From: Hamadaea tsunoensis DSM 44101
GTDB lineage: Bacteria > Actinomycetota > Actinomycetes > Mycobacteriales > Micromonosporaceae
NCBI RefSeq assembly: GCF_000428945.1
Contig: NZ_AUAX01000005.1
Span: 186,001 to 250,000 of the forward strand
Reading direction: 5' to 3'
Length of the DNA: 64,000 nucleotides
The position numbers and the translations under genes were made by a program. Shown here in pieces: positions 43,859 to 52,124 of this stretch. Below the pieces are notes generated by a model, which saw nothing but the letters and a program-made list of their open reading frames with translations, ran no database searches and was not told the DNA's origin. Positions within the stretch are counted from its first letter, which is position 1, and each line of letters opens with the position of its first letter.

Positions 43859-45466
43859 TCAGCGCTGGAGCCACACCGCGGTGTCGACGGGCAGCTCGCC
43901 CGTCTCGGTCAGCGGGCCGCTCGTGACGAGCGCCTTGCCGCCGAAGGCGTCCAGCGAGACGGGCACCTTCGACAGGTTGGCCACCACGACGATCCCCGGC
44001 TCCCGCTCGAAGGCCAGAACGCCGGCCGGCGCGGCCAGCCAGCGCACGGCACCGCCGCCGAGGGCGGGGTTCGACTTGCGGACGGCGAGGGCCTGCCGGT
44101 AGAGGTTGAGCGTCGAGGCCGGGTCGTCCTCCTGCACCTCGGCCGTCAGCGCCGCCCAGGAAGCGGGCTGCGGCAGCCAGGGCGCGGCCGCACCGGCGGG
44201 GCCGAACGCGAACCCGTCGGCGGGTGTGCCGCCCCAGGGCAGCGGGACCCGGCAGCCGTCCCGGCTCTCCCCGGTACGCAGGAACGACGGGTCCTCGCGC
44301 AGCTCGTCGGGCAGGTCGAGGACCTCGTTGAGACCCAGCTCCTCGCCGTTGTACAGGTACGCCGAGCCGGGCAGGGCCAGCATGAGCAGCGTGCCGGTAC
44401 GCGCCCGCAGCAGCCCCACGGGACCGTCGCCGTACCGGGTGACGTGCCGGTGCTTGTCGTGGTTGGACAGCACCCAGGTCGTCGGCGCCCCGACCAGGTC
44501 GGCCTCCATCAGCGACTTGTCGATGATGGTCCGGAACGAGTCCGCGTCCCAGCTGGCCATCATGAAGTCGAAGTTGAACGCCTGGTGCAGCTCGTCCCGC
44601 CCGATGTACCGGGCCAGCCGCTGCGGGCTCGGCACCCACGCCTCCGCGACGGCCATCCGGCCACCGGGGTAGGAGTCGAGGATCGGGCGCCACTCGCGGT
44701 AGATCTCGTGCACGCCGTCCTGGTCGAAGTAGGGCAGCTCGCCCCGGCCGACCATCATCACCTGGCGCTCGTCGCCGGCCTTGCCCACGTTCGGCAGGCC
44801 GTCCGCCTTGATCATTCCGTGCGCCACGTCGATCCGGAAACCGTCCACCCCGCGGTCCAGCCAGAACCGCAGGATGTCGCGGAACTCCGCGCGTACGGCC
44901 GGGTTGTCCCAGTTGAAGTCGGGCTGCTCGGGCGCGAACAGGTGCAGGTACCACTGGCCGTCCGGGGTCTGCGTCCAGGCGGGGCCGCCGAAGATCGACT
45001 CCCAGTCGTTCGGGGGCAGGTCGCCTCGGCCCTCGCGGAAGTGGAACAGTTCCCGTTCGGGCGAGCCCGGACCGGCGGCCAGCGCGGCCTGGAACCACTC
45101 GTGCTGGTCGGAGCAGTGGTTCGGAACGAGATCGACGATCACGCGGATGTCCAGCTCGTGCGCGTACGCGATCATGGCGTCGAAGTCGGCGAGCGTGCCA
45201 AAGCGCGGGTCCACGTCGCGGTAGTCGGCCACGTCGTAGCCGCCGTCGGCGAGCGGGGAGGTGTAGAAGGGGCTCAGCCAGATCGCGTCGATGCCGAGCT
45301 TGCGCAGGTAGGGCAGCTTGGCGCGCAGGCCGGACAGGTCGCCGGTGCCGTCACCGTCGCCGTCGGCGAAGCTGCGGGGGTAAACCTGGTAGACGACCGC
45401 GTCGCGCCACCAGTCGTCGTTGCCCAGGACGGTCTGCGCCCTGGCGGCGGAGGTTGTGGTGCTCAA
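43859..45466 (-). CDS. aglA: GH13 alpha-glucosidase (oligo-1,6-glucosidase type)
   Basis: Cytosolic enzyme releasing glucose from imported maltose or isomalto-oligosaccharides. The 535 residues have the GH13 regions: YQVYPRSFADGDGDGTGDL, DLVPNHCSDQHEWF (region I), GFRIDVAHGM (nucleophile Asp), VAEAWV (acid/base Glu) and WVLSNHDKHR (third Asp). There is no signal peptide. TTG 45466 is chosen because GAGAGGA lies eight bases upstream and the protein then begins MSTTTSAARAQ; a longer frame reads back into the duplicated tail of the amylase gene. It follows the amylase on the same strand, 61 bp downstream. Confidence 0.9.
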   Translation of the reverse strand: MSTTTSAARAQTVLGNDDWWRDAVVYQVYPRSFADGDGDGTGDLSGLRAKLPYLRKLGIDAIWLSPFYTSPLADGGYDVADYRDVDPRFGTLADFDAMIAYAHELDIRVIVDLVPNHCSDQHEWFQAALAAGPGSPERELFHFREGRGDLPPNDWESIFGGPAWTQTPDGQWYLHLFAPEQPDFNWDNPAVRAEFRDILRFWLDRGVDGFRIDVAHGMIKADGLPNVGKAGDERQVMMVGRGELPYFDQDGVHEIYREWRPILDSYPGGRMAVAEAWVPSPQRLARYIGRDELHQAFNFDFMMASWDADSFRTIIDKSLMEADLVGAPTTWVLSNHDKHRHVTRYGDGPVGLLRARTGTLLMLALPGSAYLYNGEELGLNEVLDLPDELREDPSFLRTGESRDGCRVPLPWGGTPADGFAFGPAGAAAPWLPQPASWAALTAEVQEDDPASTLNLYRQALAVRKSNPALGGGAVRWLAAPAGVLAFEREPGIVVVANLSKVPVSLDAFGGKALVTSGPLTETGELPVDTAVWLQR

Positions 45467-45478
45467 CGGTGTGTCCTC

Positions 45479-45569
45479 TCGGTCATCCGGCGCCGAGGCG
45501 AGTGTGCCCGGTGCCGGAACGGTTCGGTCATCCGGCGACAAGCGCGAGTGTGCCCTGGGCCGGAACGGT
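45479..45569 (-). repeat. 45/46-bp tandem duplication across the amylase stop
   Basis: Segments 45524-45569 (coding end of the amylase, with TGA at 45530-45528) and 45479-45523 match at about 41 of 46 positions with one gap. The downstream copy lies between the amylase stop and the ribosome site of the alpha-glucosidase gene. Confidence 0.88.
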
Positions 45570-46958
45570 GATCGTGGCCTGCCCGGAACCGTCGACGGTG
45601 ACGGCCGAGCCGGTGGTGATGTCGTGATAAGTCCCCGCGGGCAGCCCGGTCGCGACGCTCCTGGTCGCGGCCTGGGCGGCCCGGTTCAGGGCGAAGTAGC
45701 CCTTGCCCTCACGGGCGAAGCCCAGCTGGTCGTCGGCGGCCCACCAGTGGGTCACCGGCGCGTCGCCGGTGACCGCGCGGAAGCGTACGAGGGGGAGCAC
45801 GGTGCGGTGCTCACAGACGAAGGCCTGGGGCGCACACACTACCGGCAGCGTCGTCCCGTCCTTCGCGGCGGGCGGCCCCTGGTCGTAGTCGTCGAACGCG
45901 AAGCTCGACATCACCAGTGGGGTGCCGTACGGGTAGGCCAGCATGAAGGCGGTCGCGAGGGTGTGCAGCGCGCCGTCCTTGTAGGTGAGCGGCGTGCCGC
46001 CGCGCTGCGTGTCGTGACTGTCCACATAGACCACGGACTGGCCGCTCGGCTCGTAGTCCAGGGCGTCGCCGGTCGGTTCGCCGAGACCTTCGAGGTTCAC
46101 CAGGCTGCCGCGCATCGCCCGGCTCAGGTCCGGGCCGTACCGCGGTTCGAGCACCGCGCCGTCGGGCAGGTACTCGGCCGGTTGGATCGGCTCGCCCGCG
46201 GCGAACAGCACTTCCTGATAGATCACGGGTACGCGTCCCGCCGAGGTCTTGCCCAGCTTCCCGAGGATCGCCGCGATGTCGGCCGCGGGCATGTGCTTCG
46301 CGGCGTCGATCCGGAATCCGTCGACGCCGAGCGACAGCAGATCGCCCAGGTACGCGGCCAGCTTCGCGCGTACGTCCGCGCGTTCGGTGGCGAGGTCGGC
46401 AAGGCCCACGAGGTCGCAGTTCTGGACCTCGTCCCGATCGGTGTAGTCGGCGATGTCGTGGCCGCAGTGGTGGAAGTCGGCCGACCCGTCGTAGCCGGGG
46501 TAGCCGGTCTTCGTGAACTTCGTCCCGGCCGATCCGACCCCGAACAGCTGGGCCGTCATGTGGTTGAGGACCGCGTCGGCATACACGCGTACGCCGGCCT
46601 TGTGGCAGGTCGCCACCATGTCGGCCAGAGCGGCCCGGTCGCCCCGACGGCTCGTCAGCGCGTACGAGACCGGTTGGTAGTCCTGCCACCAGGGGAAATG
46701 CTGGTCCGGCAGCTCGACGTGCTCCTGGGGTGGCGAGATCTGCACCGCCGCGACGCCGGCCGGCCCGAGCCGATCGGTGCACTCCTTCGCGACGGAGGCC
46801 CAGGGCCACTCGAAGAGATGGACGACGACCCCTGTGGGAGCGTTCCCATCCGCCGGAACGGCGGACTTGGTCGCCGCGGGTACTGCAAGGGGCTCCGCCG
46901 AGCAGCCGGTGAGGACGAGCAGCAGCGCGCAGAAGGCACCGCGTCTCCAGCGTCGCAC
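45528..46958 (-). CDS. Secreted lipoprotein alpha-amylase (GH13)
   Basis: Extracellular, membrane-anchored amylase starting starch breakdown for the adjacent maltodextrin importer. The 476-residue precursor has a lipoprotein signal MRRWRRGAFCALLLVLTGC (lipobox LTGC, Cys19). Catalytic regions: ADAVLNHM, GFRIDAAKH (nucleophile Asp), YQEVLF (Glu) and YVDSHDTQR (Asp), as in the Streptomyces-type alpha-amylase subgroup. The C-terminal beta domain is complete. GTG 46958 is chosen because AGGAG lies seven bases upstream and the signal peptide starts there; the in-frame GTG 46976 has none. A CTTG...CAAG operator-like site lies upstream at 47019-47034. Confidence 0.9.
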   Translation of the reverse strand: MRRWRRGAFCALLLVLTGCSAEPLAVPAATKSAVPADGNAPTGVVVHLFEWPWASVAKECTDRLGPAGVAAVQISPPQEHVELPDQHFPWWQDYQPVSYALTSRRGDRAALADMVATCHKAGVRVYADAVLNHMTAQLFGVGSAGTKFTKTGYPGYDGSADFHHCGHDIADYTDRDEVQNCDLVGLADLATERADVRAKLAAYLGDLLSLGVDGFRIDAAKHMPAADIAAILGKLGKTSAGRVPVIYQEVLFAAGEPIQPAEYLPDGAVLEPRYGPDLSRAMRGSLVNLEGLGEPTGDALDYEPSGQSVVYVDSHDTQRGGTPLTYKDGALHTLATAFMLAYPYGTPLVMSSFAFDDYDQGPPAAKDGTTLPVVCAPQAFVCEHRTVLPLVRFRAVTGDAPVTHWWAADDQLGFAREGKGYFALNRAAQAATRSVATGLPAGTYHDITTGSAVTVDGSGQATITVPAQGTLALVAG

Positions 46959-47018
46959 GCTGCTGCTCCTCTCCACCCGCCACCTGACTGGTGACGGGAT
47001 GAAGAATGCGCCGCAAAC

Positions 47019-47034
47019 CTTGCAAACGTCAAGC
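47019..47034 (-). promoter_or_regulatory. Candidate MalR operator upstream of the amylase
   Basis: CTTGCAAACGTCAAGC carries inverted CTTG/CAAG ends and resembles the CTTGCAAAG elements upstream of malE. It is 61 bp before the amylase start. Confidence 0.55.
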
Positions 47035-47077
47035 AGAAGTTTTCAGCAAGTTTCAGACGTACTACGCGCCCGAGGCG

Positions 47078-48103
47078 CTACCCGCGCTTGCGGGCGACCG
47101 CGGTCGAACCGCGGACGACCAGCTCCGGGCGGAACACGTACTCCGAGTGCGGGGCGGGGTGGCCCAGGATCTCGTCGATCAGCGCCCGGGCCGCGGCCAG
47201 CGCCATCGCGCGTACCGGCTGGCGGAGGGTGGTCAGCGGCGGGTCGGTGAAGGCCATCAGCGACGAGTCGTCGAAGCCCACGATGCTCACGTCGTCGGGT
47301 ACGCGCAGCCCGTGCTGCCGGGCGGACCGGATCGCACCCAGCGCCATCAGGTCGGATCCGCAGACCACGGCCGTCGCGCCGCGATCGAGCAGGCGGCCGG
47401 TCGACGCCTCGCCGCCCTCGACGCCGAACAGCGGGGACAGGGCGATGAGCTCGTCCATGTCCCGGTCGGACAGGCCGAGCAGCCGCCGCATCGCGTCCCG
47501 GTAGCCGGAGATCTTGCGCTGTACGGGCAGGTAGCGGCCGGGCCCGGAGATCAGGCCGATCCGCTCGTGGCCGAGCGCGACCAGGTGGGCGACCGCGGCG
47601 TCGGCGGCGGCCCGCTCGTCGACCGAGACGAAGGGCGCCTCCAACCCCTCCATGTACCCGTTGACCAGCACGATCGGCAGCGGCCGGGTGAGCAGCTTCC
47701 GGTAGCGGTCGGGGTCGGCCGTCGTGTCGGCGTGCAGCCCGGACACGAAGACGATGCCGGCAACCTGGCGGTCCAGCAGCATCTCGACGTATTCGTCCTC
47801 GGTCACGCCGCCGGCGGTCTGCGTACACAGCACCGGTGTGTACCCTTGCTGCGCCAGCGCCGACTCGATGATCTGGGCAAACGCCGGGAAGATCGGGTTG
47901 TCGAGCTCGGGGACGACCAGCCCGACGAGACCCGCGCTGCGCTTGCGCAGCTTGGTCGGGCGCTCGTAACCGAGCACGTCGAGGGCGGTGAGAACCGCCT
48001 GACGCGTCTCGGCCGAGACGCCGGGACGGTCGTTGAGCACCCGCGAGACCGTGGCCTCGCTCACTTCGGCCTGCTGAGCGATGTCAGCCAGACGTGCACG
48101 CAT
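47078..48103 (-). CDS. malR: LacI family regulator of maltodextrin genes
   Basis: A 341-residue LacI/GalR repressor. The helix-turn-helix and hinge are at 3-55 (LADIAQQAEVSEATVSRVLN, then RKRSAGLVGLVVPELDNPIF), followed by a periplasmic-binding-protein-like sugar domain. Its place between a divergent malEFG operon and an amylase gene indicates that it responds to maltose or maltodextrin, like MalR of Streptomyces. ATG 48103 lies exactly six bases after TACCAT, a leaderless start. Several TTGCAAG elements in the 225-bp divergent gap are its likely sites, so it should also control itself. Confidence 0.9.
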   Translation of the reverse strand: MRARLADIAQQAEVSEATVSRVLNDRPGVSAETRQAVLTALDVLGYERPTKLRKRSAGLVGLVVPELDNPIFPAFAQIIESALAQQGYTPVLCTQTAGGVTEDEYVEMLLDRQVAGIVFVSGLHADTTADPDRYRKLLTRPLPIVLVNGYMEGLEAPFVSVDERAAADAAVAHLVALGHERIGLISGPGRYLPVQRKISGYRDAMRRLLGLSDRDMDELIALSPLFGVEGGEASTGRLLDRGATAVVCGSDLMALGAIRSARQHGLRVPDDVSIVGFDDSSLMAFTDPPLTTLRQPVRAMALAAARALIDEILGHPAPHSEYVFRPELVVRGSTAVARKRG

Positions 48104-48115
48104 GGCGGAATGGTA
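48104..48115 (-). promoter_or_regulatory. Leaderless -10 of malR
   Basis: TACCAT (48115-48110 on the minus strand), six bases, then ATG 48103. It adjoins the operator array. Confidence 0.55.
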
Positions 48116-48125
48116 ACCGAACAGA

Positions 48126-48180
48126 CAAGATCTTGCTGACAGGGACCTGCAAGCTCTTCCACATCTTGCAAAGTCTTGCT
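48126..48180. promoter_or_regulatory. Operator array between malR and malE
   Basis: Holds the perfect palindrome CAAGATCTTG (48126-48135), then TGCAAG (48148-48153), CTTGCA (48165-48170) and CTTGCT (48175-48180). TGCAAG and CTTGCA form an inverted pair. The rest of the gap (to 48328) shows a ribosome site but no clear further element. Confidence 0.65.
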
Positions 48181-48328
48181 AACGTGCGCCCAACGCACAG
48201 AACCGCAACAACCGGCGAACAGCTTCGAAACAAGCTGACCCCGACTCCGGAACACATTCTCAGATACCCCCGTCTGCCGGGCCACCGTCCCGTGGCTCCG
48301 CGCGACCCCTTTGAACAGGAGACCTTTG

Positions 48329-49582
48329 ATGCGCAGACGTATCGTCTTCGCGGCACTGGGCGCCGCCGCGTCCGCCTCCGCCCTCGCGGCGTGCGGAACC
48401 GACGACAAGCCGGCCGCCGCGCCGTCCAAGGACAAGGGCAACGGCAAGCTCGTCATCTGGGCCGACACGAAGCGTACGGCCGTGCTGAAGAAGTACGCCG
48501 ACCAGTTCGGCAAGGACAACGGCATCACGGTCGAGGTCAAGGAGGTCGCGGAGAACCTCCAGACGGTCTTCGTCACCGCCTCGCAGCAGGGCAGCGGCCC
48601 GGACGTCGTCGTGGGCGCGCACGACTGGATCGGCAACCTGGTGCAGAACGGCGCCATCGACCCGGTGCAGCTGTCGGCCGAGCAGAAGTCGACCTTCGCC
48701 GCCGCCGCCGTCAAGGCCGTGACCTTCAACGGCCAGGTCTACGGCGCCCCGTACGCGCTGGAGAACATCGCTCTGGTCCGCAACACCGAGCTGGCCCCGA
48801 CCGCCCCGGCGACCCTCGAGGACCTCGTCAAGGCCGGCCAGGACCTCAAGAAGGCCGGCAAGGTCTCCGAGATCCTGCTCGACCAGGCCGGTGCGCAGGG
48901 CGACGCGTACCACATCTACCCGATCTACTCCTCGGGCGGCGGCTCGATGTTCGGCCTGACCTCGGCCGGCGACCCGGACCCGAAGAACGTCACCGTGAAC
49001 AGCCCCGACTCGATCGCGGCCTTCACGAAGATCAAGGAGCTGGGCGAGAAGGGCTCCGGCGCGCTCAAGACCTCGATCGCCGCCGAGAACGTCGTCGCCA
49101 CCTTCACGGCCAAGAAGGCCGCCTTCTTCATCACCGGCGCGTGGAACATCGCCGACATCAAGAAGGCCGGCATCGCGTACGACATCACCCCGGTCCCGGC
49201 GTTCGCCGGCGGCAAGCCCGCCCAGCCGTTCCTCGGCGTACAGGCGTTCTTCGTCGCGGCGAAGGGCAAGAGCAAGGCGCTCGCGCAGGAGTTCGTGGCT
49301 AACTACGTCACGAACAAGGAGGTCGCGCTGGCCCTGTACGACGCCGACCCGCGGCCGCCGGCGCTGCTCGCCGCGATCGACGACGCCAAGGCGAAGGACC
49401 CGGACGTGGCCAAGTGGCTCGACGCCGGCAAGGACGGCCTGCCCATGCCGGTCATCCCGGAGATGGCCGCCATCTGGGGCCCGTTCGGCAACGCCGAGGT
49501 GGCCGTGATCAAGGGCGGCGACCCCAAGACGGCGGCCGACGCCGCCGCGAAGGCCATCAACGACGCGATCACCAAGAAGTAG
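48329..49582 (+). CDS. malE: Maltodextrin ABC transporter substrate-binding lipoprotein
   Basis: Captures maltose/maltodextrins outside the cell and delivers them to MalFG. The 417-residue precursor has a lipoprotein signal MRRRIVFAALGAAASASALA followed by ACGTDD (lipobox LAAC). The mature part is a type II solute-binding protein with KLVIWADTKRTAVLKKYADQ, VVVGAHDWIGNL, YGAPYALENIALVRN and FFITGAWNI motifs close to MalE. ATG 48329 has AGGAGA six bases upstream; a TTG at 48311 is less likely. First gene of malE-malF-malG, divergent from malR. Confidence 0.93.
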   Translation: MRRRIVFAALGAAASASALAACGTDDKPAAAPSKDKGNGKLVIWADTKRTAVLKKYADQFGKDNGITVEVKEVAENLQTVFVTASQQGSGPDVVVGAHDWIGNLVQNGAIDPVQLSAEQKSTFAAAAVKAVTFNGQVYGAPYALENIALVRNTELAPTAPATLEDLVKAGQDLKKAGKVSEILLDQAGAQGDAYHIYPIYSSGGGSMFGLTSAGDPDPKNVTVNSPDSIAAFTKIKELGEKGSGALKTSIAAENVVATFTAKKAAFFITGAWNIADIKKAGIAYDITPVPAFAGGKPAQPFLGVQAFFVAAKGKSKALAQEFVANYVTNKEVALALYDADPRPPALLAAIDDAKAKDPDVAKWLDAGKDGLPMPVIPEMAAIWGPFGNAEVAVIKGGDPKTAADAAAKAINDAITKK

Positions 49583-49592
49583 GTCTATCGCG

Positions 49593-51251
49593 ATGACCAC
49601 GCCGAGCACGAGTTCCGTGGACTCGGGCGGCACGCAGGGCGCGGGGAGCAACGGCTCCCCGCGCCCTCTGCCCGAGCAGCGCCGTTCCCGGGGACGGGCG
49701 ACGACGCCCGCCGCACCCCGCGAGATCACCACCGGCTTCCTGGCCGGCCGCGTGATCGCGCTGGGCCTCGTCGCGGCGATCGACCTGTACGCGGGTCCGC
49801 CCCTCATCTCGGGGCGGCACTGGGCCGGCGTGGTCATCCTGGCCGCGGTCAGCCTGGTGATCGCGTACGTGTATCTGAGCAAGCGACACGTTCCGGTCAA
49901 GTACCTGCTGCCGGGCACGATCTTCCTGATCGCGTTCCAGGTCCTGCCGGTCCTGTACACCCTGACGACGGCCGTCACGAACTTCGGCGACGGCCACCGG
50001 GGCAACAAGGACGAGGCGATCGTCGCCATCCAGACCAGCTCGCTGCAGCAGGTCGCCAACGCACCCGAGTACGGCCTGAGCCCGGCCCTCGACAAGTCGG
50101 ACCACCTGGTGTTCCTGCTGGTCACGACCGACGCGGCCGGCGACCGCAAGGTGCAGGTCGGCACGGCGGACGGGTTGAAGGACCTGCCCGGTGCCAACGT
50201 CGGGCTGACCGGCAAGGTGACCGAGGCGGACGGTTACACGATCCTCAACGCGGGCGACGCGGCCGGCCGGGCCGAGGAGATCGGCGCCTTCGCGGTCCCG
50301 ACCGGGCAGGGCGCGATCAAGTCCAGCGGCCTGAGCCGGGCGGTCGAGCTGAAGGCGACGAAGCTCTACGACGCCGGCTGTGACTGCGTCACCGACGTGG
50401 CCAGCGGGACCAAGTACACCGCCGACGAGTCGAAGGGCTACTTCGTCGGGCCCAACGGCGACAACCTGTCGCAGGGCTGGAAGGTCAACGTCGGCCTGCA
50501 CAACTTCGCCCGCCTGGTCAACGACCCCGCGATCTCGGGCCCGTTCCTCGGCTCGTTCGTCTGGAACATCGTCTTCGCGCTCAGCAGCGTGTTCTTCTCG
50601 TTCGCGCTCGGCATGATCTGCGCGCTGGCCCTGCACTCGCCGCGCGTACGCGGCACGAAGCTGTACCGGACCCTGCTCATCCTGCCGTACGCGATGCCCT
50701 CCTTCGCGATGCTGCTGGTCTGGCGGGACATGTTCAACACCGACTTCGGCCTCATCAACCGGGTGTTCGGCAGCCACATCGACTGGCTCGGCCAGCCGAT
50801 GACGGCCCGGTTCGCGCTGATCCTGGTGAACATGTGGCTCGGCTTCCCCTACATGTTCCTGGTGGCGACCGGTGCGCTGCAGGCGATCCCGCGCGAGCTG
50901 ACCGAGGCGTCGAGCATCGACGGCGCCACGGCCTGGCAGGGCTTCAAGCGGGTGACGCTGCCGCTGCTGCTGGTCGCGCTGAGCCCGCTGCTGATCTCGT
51001 CGTTCGCGTACAACTTCAACAACTTCAACGCGGTCCAGTTCATCACCAAGGGCGGCCCGTTCCCACCGGACAACGCGTCCAGCGGCGCGACCGACCTGCT
51101 GATCACCTACACGTACCGGCTCGCCTTCGGCGGCAGCGGGGCGCAGTTCGGCTTCGCGGCGGCCATCTCGACCATCATCTTCGCGATCGTGGCGACGATG
51201 TCGGCCATCGCGTTCCGGCGTACGCGCAAGCTTGAGGAGGTCTACTCGTGA
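49593..51251 (+). CDS. malF: Maltodextrin ABC transporter permease MalF
   Basis: Membrane subunit of the importer, 552 residues. A Ser/Pro/Arg-rich cytoplasmic lead (about 1-48) is followed by two to three membrane segments, a large extracytoplasmic loop (about 130-300) as in E. coli MalF, then a permease core with six segments. The EAA loop, ATPase contact, is seen as ELTEASSIDGATAWQGFKRV near 432-451. The cysteine pair DAGCDCVTD in the loop is unusual. The gene follows malE by 10 bp and overlaps malG by GTGA. No ATPase is encoded here; a shared MsiK-type ATPase elsewhere is expected. Confidence 0.92.
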   Translation: MTTPSTSSVDSGGTQGAGSNGSPRPLPEQRRSRGRATTPAAPREITTGFLAGRVIALGLVAAIDLYAGPPLISGRHWAGVVILAAVSLVIAYVYLSKRHVPVKYLLPGTIFLIAFQVLPVLYTLTTAVTNFGDGHRGNKDEAIVAIQTSSLQQVANAPEYGLSPALDKSDHLVFLLVTTDAAGDRKVQVGTADGLKDLPGANVGLTGKVTEADGYTILNAGDAAGRAEEIGAFAVPTGQGAIKSSGLSRAVELKATKLYDAGCDCVTDVASGTKYTADESKGYFVGPNGDNLSQGWKVNVGLHNFARLVNDPAISGPFLGSFVWNIVFALSSVFFSFALGMICALALHSPRVRGTKLYRTLLILPYAMPSFAMLLVWRDMFNTDFGLINRVFGSHIDWLGQPMTARFALILVNMWLGFPYMFLVATGALQAIPRELTEASSIDGATAWQGFKRVTLPLLLVALSPLLISSFAYNFNNFNAVQFITKGGPFPPDNASSGATDLLITYTYRLAFGGSGAQFGFAAAISTIIFAIVATMSAIAFRRTRKLEEVYS

Positions 51252-52096
51252 CCTGGGTGAAGCGGGTCGGCTGGCGGCACCTGGTGCTGATCCTCATCGT
51301 GCTGTTCGCGTTGTTCCCGATCGCCTTCGTCGTCTCGGCGGCGATCAACCCGCTGGGCACGCTCAGCTCCTCCGAGCTCTACCCGACCGGGGCGAGCTTC
51401 GAGAACTTCCACAAGCTGTTCACCGACAGCCGGTACCCGTTCGTGCACTGGTTCGTGAACTCGACGCTGATCGCCCTGGTGTCGGCGTTCGCCAGCGTCT
51501 TCATCAGCATGTGCGCCGCGTACGCGTTCAGCCGGATGAAGTTCCGCGGGCGCCGCGGCGGCCTGCTGGCGCTGATGCTGATCCAGATGTTCCCGCAGTT
51601 CCTGGCCATGGTGACGATCTTCATGATCTTCACGACCGTGACGGACCTGTGGCCGGCGTTCGGCTTCAACGAGGTGTGGGGCCTGCTGGTCCTCTACCTG
51701 GGCGGCGCGCTCGGCGTGAACACCTGGCTGATGAAGGGCTTCCTGGACACCGTGCCGCGGGAGCTGGACGAGTCGGCCACGATCGACGGCGCCTCGCACG
51801 CGCAGGCGTTCTTCCGGGTGATCCTGCCGCTCGTGGCGCCGATCCTGGCGGTGACCGCCCTGCTCGCGTTCATCGGCACGATCAACGAGTTCATCTTCGC
51901 GAGCTTCTTCCTCACCGACCCGGAGAGCAAGACGCTCGCCGTCGGCCTCTACGGCATGATCGCCGGCGACCGGAACGTCAACTTCGGCATGTTCGCCGCG
52001 GGCTCGCTGCTGACCGCCGTTCCGACCGTCGCAGTGTTCCTCTGGCTGCAGAAGTACATCGTCAACGGCCTGACCGCCGGCGCGGTCAAGGGCTGA
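51248..52096 (+). CDS. malG: Maltodextrin ABC transporter permease MalG
   Basis: Second membrane subunit, 282 residues with six predicted membrane segments and the EAA loop ELDESATIDGASHAQAFFRV near 174-193. The C-terminal TAGAVKG resembles the MalG end that reaches into the MalK dimer. GTG 51248 overlaps the malF stop, so the two are coupled. A GH13 gene follows 28 bp later and is probably in the same transcript. Confidence 0.93.
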   Translation: MTWVKRVGWRHLVLILIVLFALFPIAFVVSAAINPLGTLSSSELYPTGASFENFHKLFTDSRYPFVHWFVNSTLIALVSAFASVFISMCAAYAFSRMKFRGRRGGLLALMLIQMFPQFLAMVTIFMIFTTVTDLWPAFGFNEVWGLLVLYLGGALGVNTWLMKGFLDTVPRELDESATIDGASHAQAFFRVILPLVAPILAVTALLAFIGTINEFIFASFFLTDPESKTLAVGLYGMIAGDRNVNFGMFAAGSLLTAVPTVAVFLWLQKYIVNGLTAGAVKG

Positions 52097-52124
52097 CAAC
52101 AGCACCACCGAGGAGAGTCCGGCT

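Noticed and set aside
43845-45098. Second minus-strand frame inside the alpha-glucosidase gene
   Set aside because: Overlaps the secure GH13 gene in another frame, Arg/Pro-rich, no motifs.
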